A DNA stretch of 64,000 nt from assembly GCA_021234155.1 (NCBI GenBank), contig JAJEKV010000003.1, positions 26,580,233-26,644,232 of the forward strand. Direction: 5' to 3'. Position 1 is the stretch's first letter. Every line of letters begins with the position of its first letter. Source of the DNA: Isoetes taiwanensis. Lineage: Eukaryota; Streptophyta; Lycopodiopsida; Isoetales; Isoetaceae. The notes under the pieces are model-generated. The model was not told the DNA's origin and searched no databases. It saw nothing but the letters and a program-made list of their open reading frames with translations. Both the position numbers and the translations under genes were made by a program. Shown in pieces: positions 1 to 12,013 of the stretch.

Positions 1-183
1 ACATAATGTTGCATATTTTAAAATGCGGTACATAATACCACGCATTACCTTCTGCAAGAAGCTCTGGGGCTACCTACTTGGCTAAGGGTACGCTATGCAT
101 ACGCGTTACCTGTAAGTGGTGGTACGCCGCGGACGGGTGCATAAATATACGCCCCGGAGCGATACCGTGGCCGAACGCCGCGA
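1..183 (-). repeat. Partial 3' LTR of old gypsy element E1
   Basis: Positions 63-183 align with the end of the complete E1 LTR at about 11890-12013: both have a GGGGCTAC-CACTTGGCTA block, then a run of ATACG/GCGTA motifs and an AACG(T/C)C end. The element reads on the minus strand, so this is the start (U3 side) of its 3' LTR; the rest lies before the window. The adjoining segment reads on the minus strand as a purine-rich tract, as expected of a polypurine tract. The exact boundary is uncertain by several bases. Confidence 0.55.
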
Positions 184-1260
184 CTTCCTTTACCTTTTGT
201 GTAAAATGAGGACGCCCCGCAGTGACGTGGTTCTCCCCACCTTTGGGATCTTCCTAACCTCGCAGAATCAACCCGATGCATACTTTATACTACTATAATA
301 ATTTCACATCGCTTAAGTTGGCGATTACCTTAAGGTAATACTTTTATCACATTATTATATTATAAATAACTATCAATTCACAACATTACTAAATGTATTA
401 CTCCAACTCACTTCTAACATTACCATTGAGTTGCTTTTTATCAAAATTTTAAATTAACGCTCAGTAGCCTCTTTGGATTCCTTGCAACACACATTCCAAC
501 AAAATTTTGTGCTAAAAAGCCCCAGCCTCGACCCTCCTGTAGCGCAATACGTAACCGGGAACGAAGCGCAANNNNNNNNNNNNNNNNNNNNNNNNNNNNN
601 NNNNNNNNNNNNNNNNNNNNNNNNNNNNNNNNNNNNNNNNNNNNNNNNNNNNNNNNNNNNNNNNNNNNNNNNNNNNNNNNNNNNNNNNNNNNNNNNNNNN
701 NNNNNNNNNNNNNNNNNNNNNNNNNNNNNNNNNNNNNNNNNNNNNNNNNNNNNNNNNNNNNNNNNNNNNNNNNNNNNNNNNNNNNNNNNNNNNNNNNNNN
801 NNNNNNNNNNNNNNNNNNNNNNNNNNNNNNNNNNNNNNNNNNNNNNNNNNNNNNNNNNNNNNNNNNNNNNNNNNNNNNNNNNNNNNNNNNNNNNNNNNNN
901 NNNNNNNNNNNNNNNNNNNNNNNNNNNNNNNNNTATGGGTTACGTATTGCTCTTCTTCCTCGAGGTCGCTCATCATGGGGACGTAAGCAGACTTTCAATC
1001 TACTTCCACTCACCAAGCGAAACGCTTATCATGCCTACATTGACATTACACCACCAGGGATCACCGTGAGTGGTCCTGCATCATTTGCGACAACGATGAC
1101 CATACTAAGCTTAGGTGGCATAGCAGAATAATCTTAACTATACAAAGCATTAACTCATACACAATAAATCGACATGCCCTCGAGCCGATTTCTTCTGAGA
1201 TGACCTTGCCGCCCCATTGCTCCATAACCGTAAGTACCGCCATTTCAAATCTTTCTTAAG
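184..1260. other. Non-coding 3' part of E1 with assembly gap
   Basis: No coding similarity was seen. The stretch holds a probable polypurine tract beside the LTR, AT-rich sequence, and the run of Ns at 572-933. The long open frames here are created by the Ns. Confidence 0.5.
572..933. other. Assembly gap (362 Ns)
   Basis: An uninterrupted run of N. Any frame crossing it is meaningless. Confidence 1.
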
Positions 1261-1264
1261 TACC

Positions 1265-4200
1265 CACGTCAAGGCCTTTCCACCGGTAAGTGTTTCCACT
1301 GACTAAGTAATCGAGGAATTCTCGACTCTCGCTTTCTTGGAAAGCTGACAAGAATCACCGGAACTATCTCCGTACTGCTCTTCTCCGCCATTTCCAAATA
1401 CGCTTGGCTTAATCTAAGACTTCGTCTCGACTTGGGTATGCCTTCTTCAAAGAAACTCACGCGGAAGACCTTATGACCTTTAGGTGTGCCGGCAAGTCTA
1501 GCTTGTAGGTTTGATTGCCTAGTTTCTAATTATTCCGAAAGGTCCAGCCCCACCTGAGCAGCTTGCAATTGTCGCATCCTGAAGCCACCGCTTCACCTTT
1601 AATCTTGAGCCAAACATCGCTCAACTTCGAATCCCCATCAAATGCTCGACGTTTGTCGCGATGCTCTTTGACGAACTTCTTGTCGCCGTGCTAGCGATAG
1701 CCACGAACTTCCTCTACAAGTCAGCCGTGAGATATCTGGCCAACATCCGCCGCGAACTTCCACTTTTGACACGCGGGTTGTGCCAAGGTCTCTGAGTTAA
1801 AGTAATCGACAGTCAGAATTGATCATAAAACGCATTTACATTTGGGATACGATTCCTGCTTGGTGCTATTGGCGTAAACTCCACTAAGTGAATAAATTCT
1901 TCCCACATACCTCGTTTATTCCGTATATGTTTCAGAGCATGTCCTCTAAAATCCTCATATCCATTCGCCCGCCATCCTATTCGGAGGATGATATGTCAGT
2001 GTTCATGGATAGCTTCGCCTGATCGTCAAGAAGAGGTCTTGCCAAAAGGCACTATGAACTTCGACTGCTCTGGGAGATGATCTCCCTTTGGCATGCCATG
2101 AAGCCCTAAGATTCTTTTTTTGGTGAAGAGCTTTGTCAGATCCATGGTCAGATCTCATGGTTCCGCAAGGCACAAATGTGCCATCTTCACAACTTGTCAC
2201 CACTACCATTAAGGCATCCTTGCCTCTCACCGTTTTTTGGGAGTCCCGCGGATGAAATCCATGCCGACATTCTCCCCACTTAGCCGCTTGGTAACCGCTT
2301 ACGGCTCTAATGCCCTCGAATTGGGGTTGCCCATTCTTCGCTCACAACGGGCATAGCCGACATTCCTTGATGTAGCGAAGCTATTTGCTTCTTCATTCTC
2401 GCCAATAATAGTTGCAAGACTTTTGAAATATGTTTTCATGAATCCCGCATGGCCAAATTATCCGCAGCGTGGTCGTGGAGGATCAACTTCTTACACCGAT
2501 GATTCGTTACGCATAACTTGTTCTTATGGTATAACAGTTGCCTTCCTTCTTATAATGCTTGAAGGCCTCCCGGCTCTTTATCTGTTTCTAGCCTCCTTAG
2601 AAAGGCTTGCCCACACCTCCTTGAAATCCACGCCCGCTGGCAGGACTCTTCAATCCTCTTACCAAAGTTGCCGGGAGAGCCGAAATTGCATTGCAATGTA
2701 CTCTAGTTGTCGGGGATGCCTTGAAAACGCATCTGCTACCACATTGAGCTTCCCCGCTTGTAAACTATATGAAAGTCATATTCTCGAGGAACTCCATCCA
2801 TCTCCGCTGCCTCTCGATTAAGGTGTGGTTGCGAATACATATTGGAGGCTCAATGGTCGGTGATCCAATTGGAACTTCCTTCCCAAGAGATAATGCCTCC
2901 ATATTCTTAATGCCCCGACAACCTAAGCAACTCTTGATCGTTAAGTAGCGCTGGCTCTCGGCCGTTCATCTTCCGGAATCATGCGCTACACACGCTCTTC
3001 TTGCATAAGCATCTGCACTGTGTGGCTATCTTATCGCGACCATTTGCTACAAGCTTATCTTTCTCCGGGTCGGAGGTTAAACCGGGCTGTTGTTAAAGCT
3101 TCCTTCAACAATTCAAACCCTTTTGGGCTTTCTTGTGCCAATGCTCTACCCAATCTTTCACCTTCTCCGCCCTCGTCGCCCTGCATAATCCGGGCTGCTA
3201 TCTTAGTAAAGTTCTTCACGAACTTCCTGAGGTACCGCTAGGCCGAGGGAAACTTTCGACTTCATGGACATTCTTGGCCAAGATAATGACGGGCCTCAAT
3301 CTTTGGCGGGTACGTTGAGATGCCTTCTGCTGAGATCACATGACCTAGATATCTCCACCTTTTTCAAGGCGGCGGCACGCCGACAACCCATGCATAACGG
3401 GTGCCTCTTCAACTTCTCTAGCACTCTTCTCAAGTGTTGTGCGTGCTCTTCAAGGGATCCGCATATACACCAAAATGTCGTCAAAGAAAACAATCACAAA
3501 GGTGTCCTTGAACTCCTCGAAGATATCGTTCATGAGCCTCATGAACGCTATGGGGCATTTGATAGTTTCAAAGGCATTACCGGAACTCATAATGCCCATA
3601 CCAAGGCTCGAAGGCGGTCTTTATGGATATCTTCTTCTTTATCCCGATCCGATGATATCCTCGACCTTTAAGTCGATTTTGGAGAAGATCTTTTGCACCT
3701 TGGAGCTGATCCATCAAGTCAGCTCGATCTTGGGAGGAGCTGCATTTGTTCTTAATGGTGTGCTTATTCAACTGTCTATAGTCTATGCACATCCTCAAGG
3801 ATCCATCCTTCTTCTTGACAAAAAAAGAATGGGCGCCCAAACGGCGCAGACACTAGGTCTAATGAAACCTAGGTCAAGCAGCTCCCAGCAATCGCTTTTT
3901 CAACTCACAACTCCCGTGTTGTCATTCTATATGGAGCCTTGCTTGTTGGTTTTGTTCGGGTTCGAAAAGTGCTATTTCGCTTTCGACTCCTATAAGGAGG
4001 GGGAGCTGCTTGATCTCATCCGAAAGAGATCATGGAACTCCGTGATTAGTCGAGATATTTTGAGCGGCAACTTGCCGAGCGTTGTCTTCCTTTTGTTTCC
4101 TCCTCGATTCCACTAATCTCAAGCTTGAAGATGTATGCCACTTGCTCACTCTTGATGCACTTGAACGGCCGTTTAGAAGACATGCACCGCATGATGGGAA

Positions 4201-5800
4201 CAACTTCGTTACCTGTTATCTCAATGATCTTGCCGGGTGGGGGCGTTGGGAAGGTCACCTTCCGCTTCCAATAGCCGATAATGGTCCTTGCCGCCCAAGG
4301 TACTCCATTCCATGATCAAGTCATACTTTCCAATGCCCATTACTTCTGCTCCTATCCGATATTAACACGGCAAGTCGATGTCGGTTAATTCTTCTTGCCC
4401 GGCGCTTTATGCGCACCACTTGCTAAAACAACGGTCTTGGCTTTGACTTTAGCGGCTTCAACTTCAAATATCCGAACCATTCGGGGATGCAAAGTTATGG
4501 CTACTTCCCGAAGTCTATCAAGACTATGAATACTTAGCTTTAGCCTTCCTCATGGGAAATTACCTTATCTTTGGCTCTCGCTTGCTCTGATTCATGTGCG
4601 GCAAAGATATGACACTCACCCGAATGTAGTCGCGGGCCTCCGCCGTCGTCAAACCCAGTGGCTTCCTAATCTCCCAACTCCGCTAGATTTTGCACTCATG
4701 ACGTAAAGGCGGTTCTTTGTCCTATGGCCCGGCTGGAAGCACACGAAGCACAACTGCTTTTCTATGCACTCCTGCCTCTTTTCCTCGGGCATTGCTTGCA
4801 AAAGGATTGCCTTGCTTTGGGGTAGTTTGACCTCTCCCGCTTGTCCTTGAAGGACACCTTCTTCTCCTGCTGCTTCCGGTTCCCACCATGGGGCTCTAGC
4901 TGGACTGAACTGCTGCCAGGGGCTATAGCTTCTGTCAGCCTTGCCTTTCTCACGGAAATACTTGCTGCTTGTGCCGCTATTACGAGGAGTCCTGCCCCTG
5001 AAGCTTATAGCCTTGGATTACTGCTTGGAAATGTCACAGGGTTTATTGCTCTCACAAGCTGCGGATCTCCTCATTCAGCCCCTCGATATAGCTCTCTCTT
5101 TGCGTACTTCTCTCCCAACCCATTTTGCTCGGCCCTTAGCCTCATGAATTCCTCTGTATATTTAGAACCGATTTGTTGCCTTCTTTTGCAAAAACTTCTT
5201 TGCATCATCTTTGGACTTATGTTCCCTTGGGCGTAATAGGGCTTGAAGGCTTTAGCAAACTTTTCTAAACTTACAAGCATCCTGCTTAAGCCGTTGTGCC
5301 TTTGCATACCCCTTCCACCAAATCGGCGGCTCCTTTCAAGTTGGCTGTTTTGCAACTCTTGCCCTTGTCCTTATCCTTCATACCATAAGCATTTAAGAGT
5401 ACTTTCGCTCATTTAGTCCAGCCATGCCTCTGCTTCAAGCACGACCCTGTTCTCCCCGAGAACTGCATTCCATTCGGGCCTTCCATACATTGCCCGGTCG
5501 GAATCTACCTTCTTCCGTAGCTCTGAGGCCCCGGTATCTCTTTTGTCGTCCTTAGGGTGTTCCCTCTGCCTTCCCTCTGCTTTTGGTTCCCCGGGCCGCT
5601 CTTCCTCCTCCTCGCAGTGGAATCCTGAGGTCCGAACTTGAGTCGGAAGATTCGACTGGGGATCTCCTTCTTTACTCCCTCCCGCCCCTTCCTTCCCTCC
5701 GAGCTGATGAGCGCGGCATCGAAAGCATTACCCACCGAACCTACTCTCGCTTGCACCCGACAAAATAATGCCTTTTATCTGCTCCTGATCCGTCCTCATC
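1265..5800 (-). pseudogene. Decayed Ty3/gypsy gag-pol of E1
   Basis: Fragments in all three minus-strand frames match, in order, the intact polyprotein at 42278-46303. Gag is at about 5100-5300 (FAKAFK, then EEFMRLR). The RT block is at 3577-3840 ([20 protein letters not shown], then YGHYEFR). RNase H/connection traces lie near 2700-2800, integrase near 2000-2260 (DALMVVV), and the chromodomain-side motif WKHLPVE near 1290. Many frameshifts and stops make it non-functional as read. Some indels may be sequencing artefacts, but divergence from E2 is much larger than between the two E2 copies, so most decay is real. Confidence 0.85.
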
Positions 5801-6180
5801 ACGGGCTATCTCACGCTCCTGGGGTCATGGGTTCCCTATCTTCAAATAGGTTCCTTGCGGGGGGTGGTACGGGCAGTGGTTTGCTCTTCTATAAGGTCTC
5901 GCATTGTCGTTCCCCTGCGCTTAGCCTCTAGCCGCATCCACAAGTGATTAATGGCTATATGGTTAGTTCCATTTGTTCTCTTGCATTGTTTATGTTTGTT
6001 GGTATAATTTGTGGAACAACATACATCAATAAAACATTTAAAGTGCAAATGTAATTGTATTTATATGTCATATAATATTTTAGGTACAAAAGTCTCCGGG
6101 GATCAAGAGTCTAACTAGTCTTGAAATCGCGTAGAAGACGGATTGTCTTCAAGAAACTTAACTTGGGCCGTCCCTACCGA
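5801..6180. other. E1 spacer between gag and extra-ORF remnant
   Basis: Mostly AT-rich sequence between gag traces and the next coding remnant. No gene was recognised. Confidence 0.4.
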
Positions 6181-6349
6181 AAGTGACCCAAGTTCCTGAT
6201 GATGCTTGCCGGCCAGCCTCCCTGGATGGCTCTCACCAGTCTTCTACCCCGCGGTTGGATGTAAGGGCCGCTGAGCCATCGCTAATCTCGACGCGTCGGT
6301 GGGGAATGGCGAAGTCGAAGAGGTCAAGTGCCATTGCCCTCTTGACTAA

Positions 6350-7700
6350 GACAAAGATAGTCGACATTTGCTGCTATTCGAGCATGCTCGCCAAAGCACG
6401 GGAGTGCAATCAGCATAAACACTCCTTCTTCGCCTCGGGGGACTGAACGGTGGATTACCGCTATTCTCCCATCCATCAAAGAATGGTATTAGTAGTGGCG
6501 ACGACTCGCCGTTGTGTGTCGCTGGCGAAGTTTCTCCGCTTGTTTGGCCGGCCACTGCGGCTTCACGCATTACTCGTCGACCTCTACTTCAGTGAGCTCC
6601 CCTAGTCTTCAAATGCGGTCGCAGCCTCGAGGAGGTCGACATTTCCTTCTCCTTTTGGCAAGGGTGATATTGAAGGACCCCATTAGGATACTGCGGTCTT
6701 CCCATGCATCCCCATCTCGCTTGGAGCTCTTGGGAACTCCTCCTCTGTTGGCAGCTCCCGCTCGTCCATCGTGCCTGATGCTGCTATAGGCACGGATGTA
6801 GGAGGTCGCCCCCTGGCAGGTGTGGACTCCCCTCACTTGGAGCGGGAAGTCTGATGCTCCCCTGGACGATGAAGTCGCCCAGTCGGGTCTGCCGCGGTGG
6901 TGGAGTAGTTAGGTCAACTTTGAGCTCCCCTCTCCTACATTTGGGAGGTTGGATGTCGGTGAGGAGTAGATACTCCTCTCCTCCGCCGATGATGATAGGG
7001 GCTAGGCTTGTGATGCCTAGCCCAAGTGGGGGAGCAACTCGATGCCCTGCGCTGGGGGCGAAGTTGATCAGCTTGCTCTCCTTGGCGCCGTTCTTCGTCC
7101 GGAAGTCGAGCTCCGTGTATCCTTCGTCGCCCCGACTTTCTTCATCCTCTCTTGCTTCTTGTTCTTGTTGATACCGGCAGCAAAGCATTTGCCCTTCCTT
7201 CGCTTTCAGCTATGGGGTCTACCTCCATCCGGAGGGATAGAGGTTGCCCCCATCGGGTTCGGCGGTGGGATAAGAAGATGGCTAGGGCGGCGGTAAGAGA
7301 AGTACTTGGTCCCGCTATCGTCGGGACCATGTAGTCGGGTAGCCTTTGCCTTGTTGGTCAAATATTTGGCGATGTTGGGGACATCGCCCAAGGTACTGAA
7401 GGGATGGGCGGGGAACGAAATATCCTATGCAAGGGGGGACTTGAACAAGGGAGGGTCCTACCGGAGCACGAAATTCTGCTAGCACCGCCTATATCTTTGT
7501 GGGGGTTGCGTTCAGCGTAGCTTGGATGTCAATTTCTTTTCACAAAGACTTGGAAGATGTCATTGACATCTCAAGCAGCATGGGCAATGGGCGCTGTACC
7601 ATCGCCCGAAATCAGCAGTGGCCATTGATCTAGCAAGGAAGGGAGTATCAAACGGATGCAGAAGCGCCTCAGGGAGCTGAAAGATCGCCTAAGCAGTGGG
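6350..7700 (-). pseudogene. Remnant of E1 extra ORF (ORF B-like)
   Basis: One minus-strand frame near 6990-7060 contains an API-x(4)-GEEYLLLTDI segment. This corresponds to the PVIYHQGQEYLLLDDI segment of ORF B in E2 (36057-37073), and it lies in the same relative position, between gag and the H3-bearing ORF. Outside that anchor the similarity is weak and frames are broken. The function of ORF B is unknown. The assignment rests on one motif plus synteny, so limits are approximate. Confidence 0.45.
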
Positions 7701-7924
7701 GAGCAAATTTGCAGGGTGCCAATTGAGAAATGGGGAACTTATTTATAGAAAGGGGAAAACCCTAATTTTTGGATGACCTAGATTTTACTGAGATTAGTTA
7801 ATTCTGATCTATTAAGGGATGCAATTGCAAGTTCGAAGACTATTTCTAGAGTTTGAGCATGCTAAGGAGAGCTACTGAACCTATTGTGCAACTTGGAGAT
7901 CATTTGGTGATGACATGGTGCGGG

Positions 7925-7984
7925 GTCTCATACGCCCCCCCGATTTCTAAAATGTAGAAATCATGTCTGCAAGCGATGTGAGAC
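7925..7984. repeat. Nested palindrome, copy 1 of 4
   Basis: An outer GTCTCA...TGAGAC pair encloses an inner ATTTCTA...TAGAAAT palindrome. It lies on the 3' side of the H3-like remnant of E1. Confidence 0.8.
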
Positions 7985-8115
7985 ATGGGTCCTAATTGGG
8001 CTAGGATTACTCAATTTAGGTGATCTAAGGCTGTAATTCTACTAATCTCATCGAGTTAGGCAGAATTGACCCCTTACTTGGTCGATTTGGAGCTGTTTTG
8101 GGCATTTTGGGCATG

Positions 8116-8179
8116 GTCTCACCGTTTTGTTGGCCGATTTCTAAAATGTAGAAATCGTCTCGGCGCCGACGTGTGAGAC
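8116..8179. repeat. Nested palindrome, copy 2 of 4
   Basis: Same architecture as the copy at 7925, with outer arms GTCTCAC/GTGTGAGAC and an inner arm pair ATTTCTA/TAGAAAT, followed by CGGCGCCGACGTG. Confidence 0.8.
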
Positions 8180-8322
8180 ACATCGTCTCAATTTTGCTCA
8201 AATACTCCAATTTAATTAAAAAGGCTAGGGATCGATATCTTGACCTATTTAAACGGGTTTGGACACTTTATTTACACAAAATTTCCTTTATATTAACAAA
8301 ATTTTACAGTCATTTACAAGGT

Positions 8323-8710
8323 TCAAGGGCGTTCTCCCTTGATGTGTCTGGCAAGATACATATCTTGCCTCATGAGGGTGACCCTCTTCGGCACCTTTGT
8401 GCAGGCCGTTGAATCTTCAAAATGTTTCACCAAGTGGGCTTCGCGCCCTCTTGCAAACCAAAGAACATCTCAAATGCATCCGGCATGTAATAAGGTGTTG
8501 TATTCTTGAATGACCGGATTTTGGGCCAGCGGCGCCGGGAATCGGGGGGCCGTAACTTTTACGGAAGTGGCGGATCTCCTTGAGTGCCTGTCTTCCCTCT
8601 GTTTCTTCTTCTTTGCGCTTCTTCGGGTGCTTTCGTGGGGCCTTGGGTTTTGGGTGGAGGGGCTTTAGTGTGCGGCTCTTAGGTTGGGGTGCGTAACCGA
8701 TCGTTCTCAC
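8323..8710 (-). pseudogene. Histone H3-like remnant in E1
   Basis: Minus-strand frames together recall a histone H3. There is a basic stretch with KAPRK (about residue 23 of the frame starting at 8710), then ALKEIRHFRKS, which corresponds to H3 [11 protein letters not shown]. After frameshifts come FGLQEGA, HLVKHFEDS, and KRVTLMRQDMYLARHIKG followed by ERP and a stop at 8323. The ending matches the H3 C-terminus ([18 protein letters not shown]-stop). At least two frameshifts interrupt it. It sits 5' of the ORF B remnant and gag, exactly where the intact H3 fusion lies in E2. It is more diverged from ordinary H3 than the E2 copy. Confidence 0.72.
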
Positions 8711-9746
8711 CGGTGCTCCGGTAATAGGTGTTGTAGGCCTCCCGCCCAGCCATATATGCGTTGTGCTCCCTCATTCTCTTCTCATAGACCTTTAAAGGGG
8801 TCTATCCGTAAACTTCCAGCTGTGGGCCGTGGGGCCTTGACCCCCCGTCGAAATGGTGGGGGCCGCCACCGCCCGGCCTCCTCCTGCTCTTGGGCGTACT
8901 GCTTTCGTGTGCCTCTTCCTCTACAGGGGGCTTTGAGGCTCGCCCGTCTGCGCCCGACGCGTAATCACGGTCGAATCGTCCGGTGGTGGGGGGGTCTCCC
9001 CTCCCGGCGGCTTCGTTGATGGCGGAGACGCCGGCTCTCTTCCCAGCCTTCACCGGCTTCCTCTTGCCGCCTTGATGGCCTTGGCCCTCCTCTTCTTGGG
9101 TCCGGTGTCTTCACGATCCCCGATCTACGCTCCGTGGCTCCTTGACCGTGCTTGTGGGCCAGGCGTGCGGTCGGCCTCTTCCTCGGGGGTGAGGTTCGTG
9201 GCTGGCCCGCTCTCTCGTACTGCTCCCTGCTGAGGTGGATCTCATCTGGGGTTGTTCTTGGCCTATGGGTGGGTTCGCTTTGTTCCCTCTGCTCTTCTTG
9301 TGGGTTGGCGTCCCCTTGGTGCTGCTCCGTTCTTTGCTTCGCTTTCGCCTCTGCCGTTCAATTTCATTGAGGATCGCTCATGGCGTCGGCCGTCGTCCTC
9401 CAAGATCTCTGTATGGTGGCTCTGTCAGACCGACCTCGATTCCTCGGCGAAGATCCGCCGACGGAGAGAAGGCGTTCAGAAGAATCCTATGAACAAGGCT
9501 AGGGATTTGGGCTTTGGAGGATTCGCTCCCACGAGGCTTCCTAGCGATGTCCGCTTTTTGTGCGGGCCATCATTTTTCGGTTCGTCGATTGGAGCTACGC
9601 GGAAGATCGCCTTTGACAATACTGGCGAAGTTCTCGGGAAGAGCGGGAAAAATGGGGGTCGGTTCTATTTATAGGGCCAATTTTAGGTCAATTTTAAACT
9701 ACCTTTTTGGGTTGTCTAAGGCATCTAAATCACTTAATTAAGCAAG
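8711..9746 (-). other. E1 region upstream of the H3-like core
   Basis: GC-rich sequence with long but frameshifted minus-strand frames rich in R, P, G and E. By position it should correspond to the N-terminal part of ORF A, but no specific similarity was recognised. Confidence 0.35.
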
Positions 9747-9813
9747 GTCTCACACGTTGCGCCCAGCCCGATTCCTAGAATCTAGAAACTTGTCCTGGCG
9801 CGACGTGTGAGAC
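9747..9813. repeat. Nested palindrome, copy 3 of 4
   Basis: Outer arms GTCTCACACG/CGTGTGAGAC and an inner ATTCCTAGAATCTAGAAA. This copy lies on the 5' side of the H3/ORF A remnant. Confidence 0.8.
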
Positions 9814-9934
9814 ATGGTGGGGCCCACTATTAAATTAACATGTAACATGCTAAATCTACTACTTCTTAGCTTAAATTTAAAATTATCAAGATATTTTACT
9901 GTGATTTACAACTTTTTTGGTGTCAAATTTGAAT

Positions 9935-10004
9935 GTCTCATCGCGTTCGTTTGACCAAAGATTTCTCAAATGTAGAAATCATTCCGGCGCCGACGCGGTG
10001 AGAC
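9935..10004. repeat. Nested palindrome, copy 4 of 4
   Basis: Outer GTCTCA...TGAGAC with inner ATTTCTCAAATGTAGAAAT, followed by the CGGCGCCGACG motif also seen in copy 2. Confidence 0.8.
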
Positions 10005-10195
10005 CACCCTACTTTTTGGATGTTGGCTCATCAATTTTTAGTCTTTTTACGTTTCTATTCTTTTTAACTGTTACTAGCTTAGCATAAACTACAAAAATGA
10101 GAAAAAAATTTCTCATTTTTTTCGAGGTTTGAGGATCCTATCAAGTTAGTGCTTGGGAACATGGCCGATGCTTTGCTCTTGGTCTCCAAGAACAT

Positions 10196-10209
10196 AGCTC
10201 TCGATACCA
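10196..10209 (-). promoter_or_regulatory. E1 primer-binding site (initiator Met tRNA)
   Basis: The minus strand reads TGGTATCGAGAGCT, one or two bases from the canonical TGGTATCAGAGC complement of the initiator-Met tRNA 3' end. It directly abuts the LTR. Confidence 0.7.
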
Positions 10210-12013
10210 TCGCGGACGTCCCCTACTGTCGTATGCGGTGCCCTCACCGTGATACAAACAGAGTTCATCCCCATACCAGCTCCATGCTGATACGGGGGCC
10301 CTCCACATAACACCGCAACCGCGGACGGGTTCCGGTGGGAAGAGTGGAAGGGTCATTGCACCCCGTCTCCCTCGGGGCCTACCTAGGCTGCGGAAGCGTA
10401 AACATACATGTCGAGCACATACATCAATATCATATGACCATCACGAAGGATGGCCCCGCATATATCAGATAGACAAAGATCAAGACATCTCATGGGGAAT
10501 CCTACCCAAGGCTCGGACTCAAAGGGATGACCGACGGCTTGGGTCTCGTGAGTTCATTGCGCATGTAATTCATGGCAATGGATTTTTGGGCACATGAACA
10601 TGGCTTAGGGTTGTCCACTCCATCCGCCCCTCCTGGCATTACTTTGCGAGATAGGTTGAAGAACCGGGGGTTGGACCGTAGCTCTGGGGATCATAGCCAA
10701 AGGGGCTATAGCCGGTTACATCTCCCTGCACCGATGAGGCGGTAGGGAGGTTTCTCTCCCACCGGATGATCAATGCCATAGCAAAGTGCACTAGAGGACA
10801 CCAACCGTCCGTACTTGAATTTTAACCCACTTGAAGGGAACTACCACCGACGACCCGGTCTCGACCCCAATGCAAAGACAACCACCGCACACGGGACCTC
10901 GGCTGAAACCCCCGGTGGCACCGCGTCGCCGTGCACGGCTTCTTATCCCTAACGGGTGTCGAACTCATACTGGTGCACGCAGGTCCACGAGTATTGCTTA
11001 ATTAGTCTGCAGTGCTCTCGGGTAGACTTTACATCCCAGAGAGCAACCGCTATGGACACGACCACCCTTATCAACCGGTTCGACCCCTAAGAACACAACA
11101 CAGCGCTGGCTATTGTACGCAGCCCAACTACTGGTGTGCTAGAGAGGCTACTCTAGGAGCATCAACTACAAAGCTTTAGGTCTCTACCCCTTCCCAATAC
11201 AAGGAGTTCACAGAGATACATCATCCATGTACATCACAGAAGAACTAAAGAACAAGATCTAATCTATATCATAGAGTTAGGTTCTTTAGTTAGAATCTGC
11301 TATCTAGAGTTCTAGAGGGCTGCTATGGCCAACCTAATAGGCTAAACCTACTGATTCAATGACTAAAACAGGGTTTAGACTATCTAATTGGCCAAATACC
11401 TGATCCTTGAGAGACTCCTCCGACTGAAGCTCGACCATCCCCAAACAAACTTCGAATCTAGAGAAACTAAGGTTGCAATTTCCCAAATGTGAAGTGCGGG
11501 ATGCGGTTTTGGCCGTTGAATGACCAAAGCAGAGTTTCAAAACCCTAAAATCGAAAAATTAGGTTAGTTAGGGTTTCCAACCCTATATAAACAAGGGGGT
11601 GGCTAGGGTTTCCAATTATCCCCTTTTGGCATGTGGGATAATTGGTAATGGGCCCACTTGCCTTTAAGGGCTAGGTGGCCAAATGTGCCCACATGGAAAT
11701 GTGTGCACGCAAATGTGCTCACATGGAAATGTGTGCACATTAATGAATGTGTACATTGGAAAATGTGCACATTAATTGCTCCTATGGGTATGGCCCACTT
11801 GGCATCAAGTGGCCACATGGAAATGTGTGCCCACATTAATGTGTACATTGGAAAATGTGCACATTAATACTAATGCACACTCTTAGCAAGTTGCCCCCTA
11901 GGGGCTACCCACTTGGCTATACGTTGGCGTACACGTCAATCGGGGTGGCGTGTACGCGTGACGTGGCAGTACAATATACGTCCTGGGAGCGTATACTGTG
12001 CTGGAACGTCACA
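10210..12013 (-). repeat. 5' LTR of E1
   Basis: The segment ends in AACGTCACA and starts beside the PBS. Internal blocks match the E2 LTRs (CATCACGAAGGATGGC; GGTTGTCCACTCCATCCGCC; CTCGGACTC; CGACGGCTTGGGTCTC). It is about 1.8 kb and diverged from the E2 LTRs. Its U3 side contains the minisatellite at 11686-11870. The right-hand flank (GATAG) should be the target duplication, but the partner lies outside the window. Confidence 0.75.
11686..11870. repeat. Minisatellite in the U3 of the E1 LTR
   Basis: Irregular tandem copies of CACATGGAAATGTGTGCACA and TGTACATTGGAAAATGTGCA with ATTAATG spacers. Overlapping open frames on both strands here are by-products of the repeat. Its place, 150-330 bp into U3, would suit a promoter or enhancer array. 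Confidence 0.8.

Noticed and set aside
441-1069. Long open frames across the N run
   Set aside because: They exist only because Ns carry no stop codons.
8323-8710. CENH3 relic of the host
   Set aside because: Loop 1 cannot be read through the frameshifts. Its position between a PBS/LTR and gag remnants, and the parallel in E2, favour a retroelement-borne H3.
11603-11867. Overlapping open frames on both strands in the U3 repeat
   Set aside because: Both are produced by the CACATGGAAATGTG minisatellite; there is no protein similarity.
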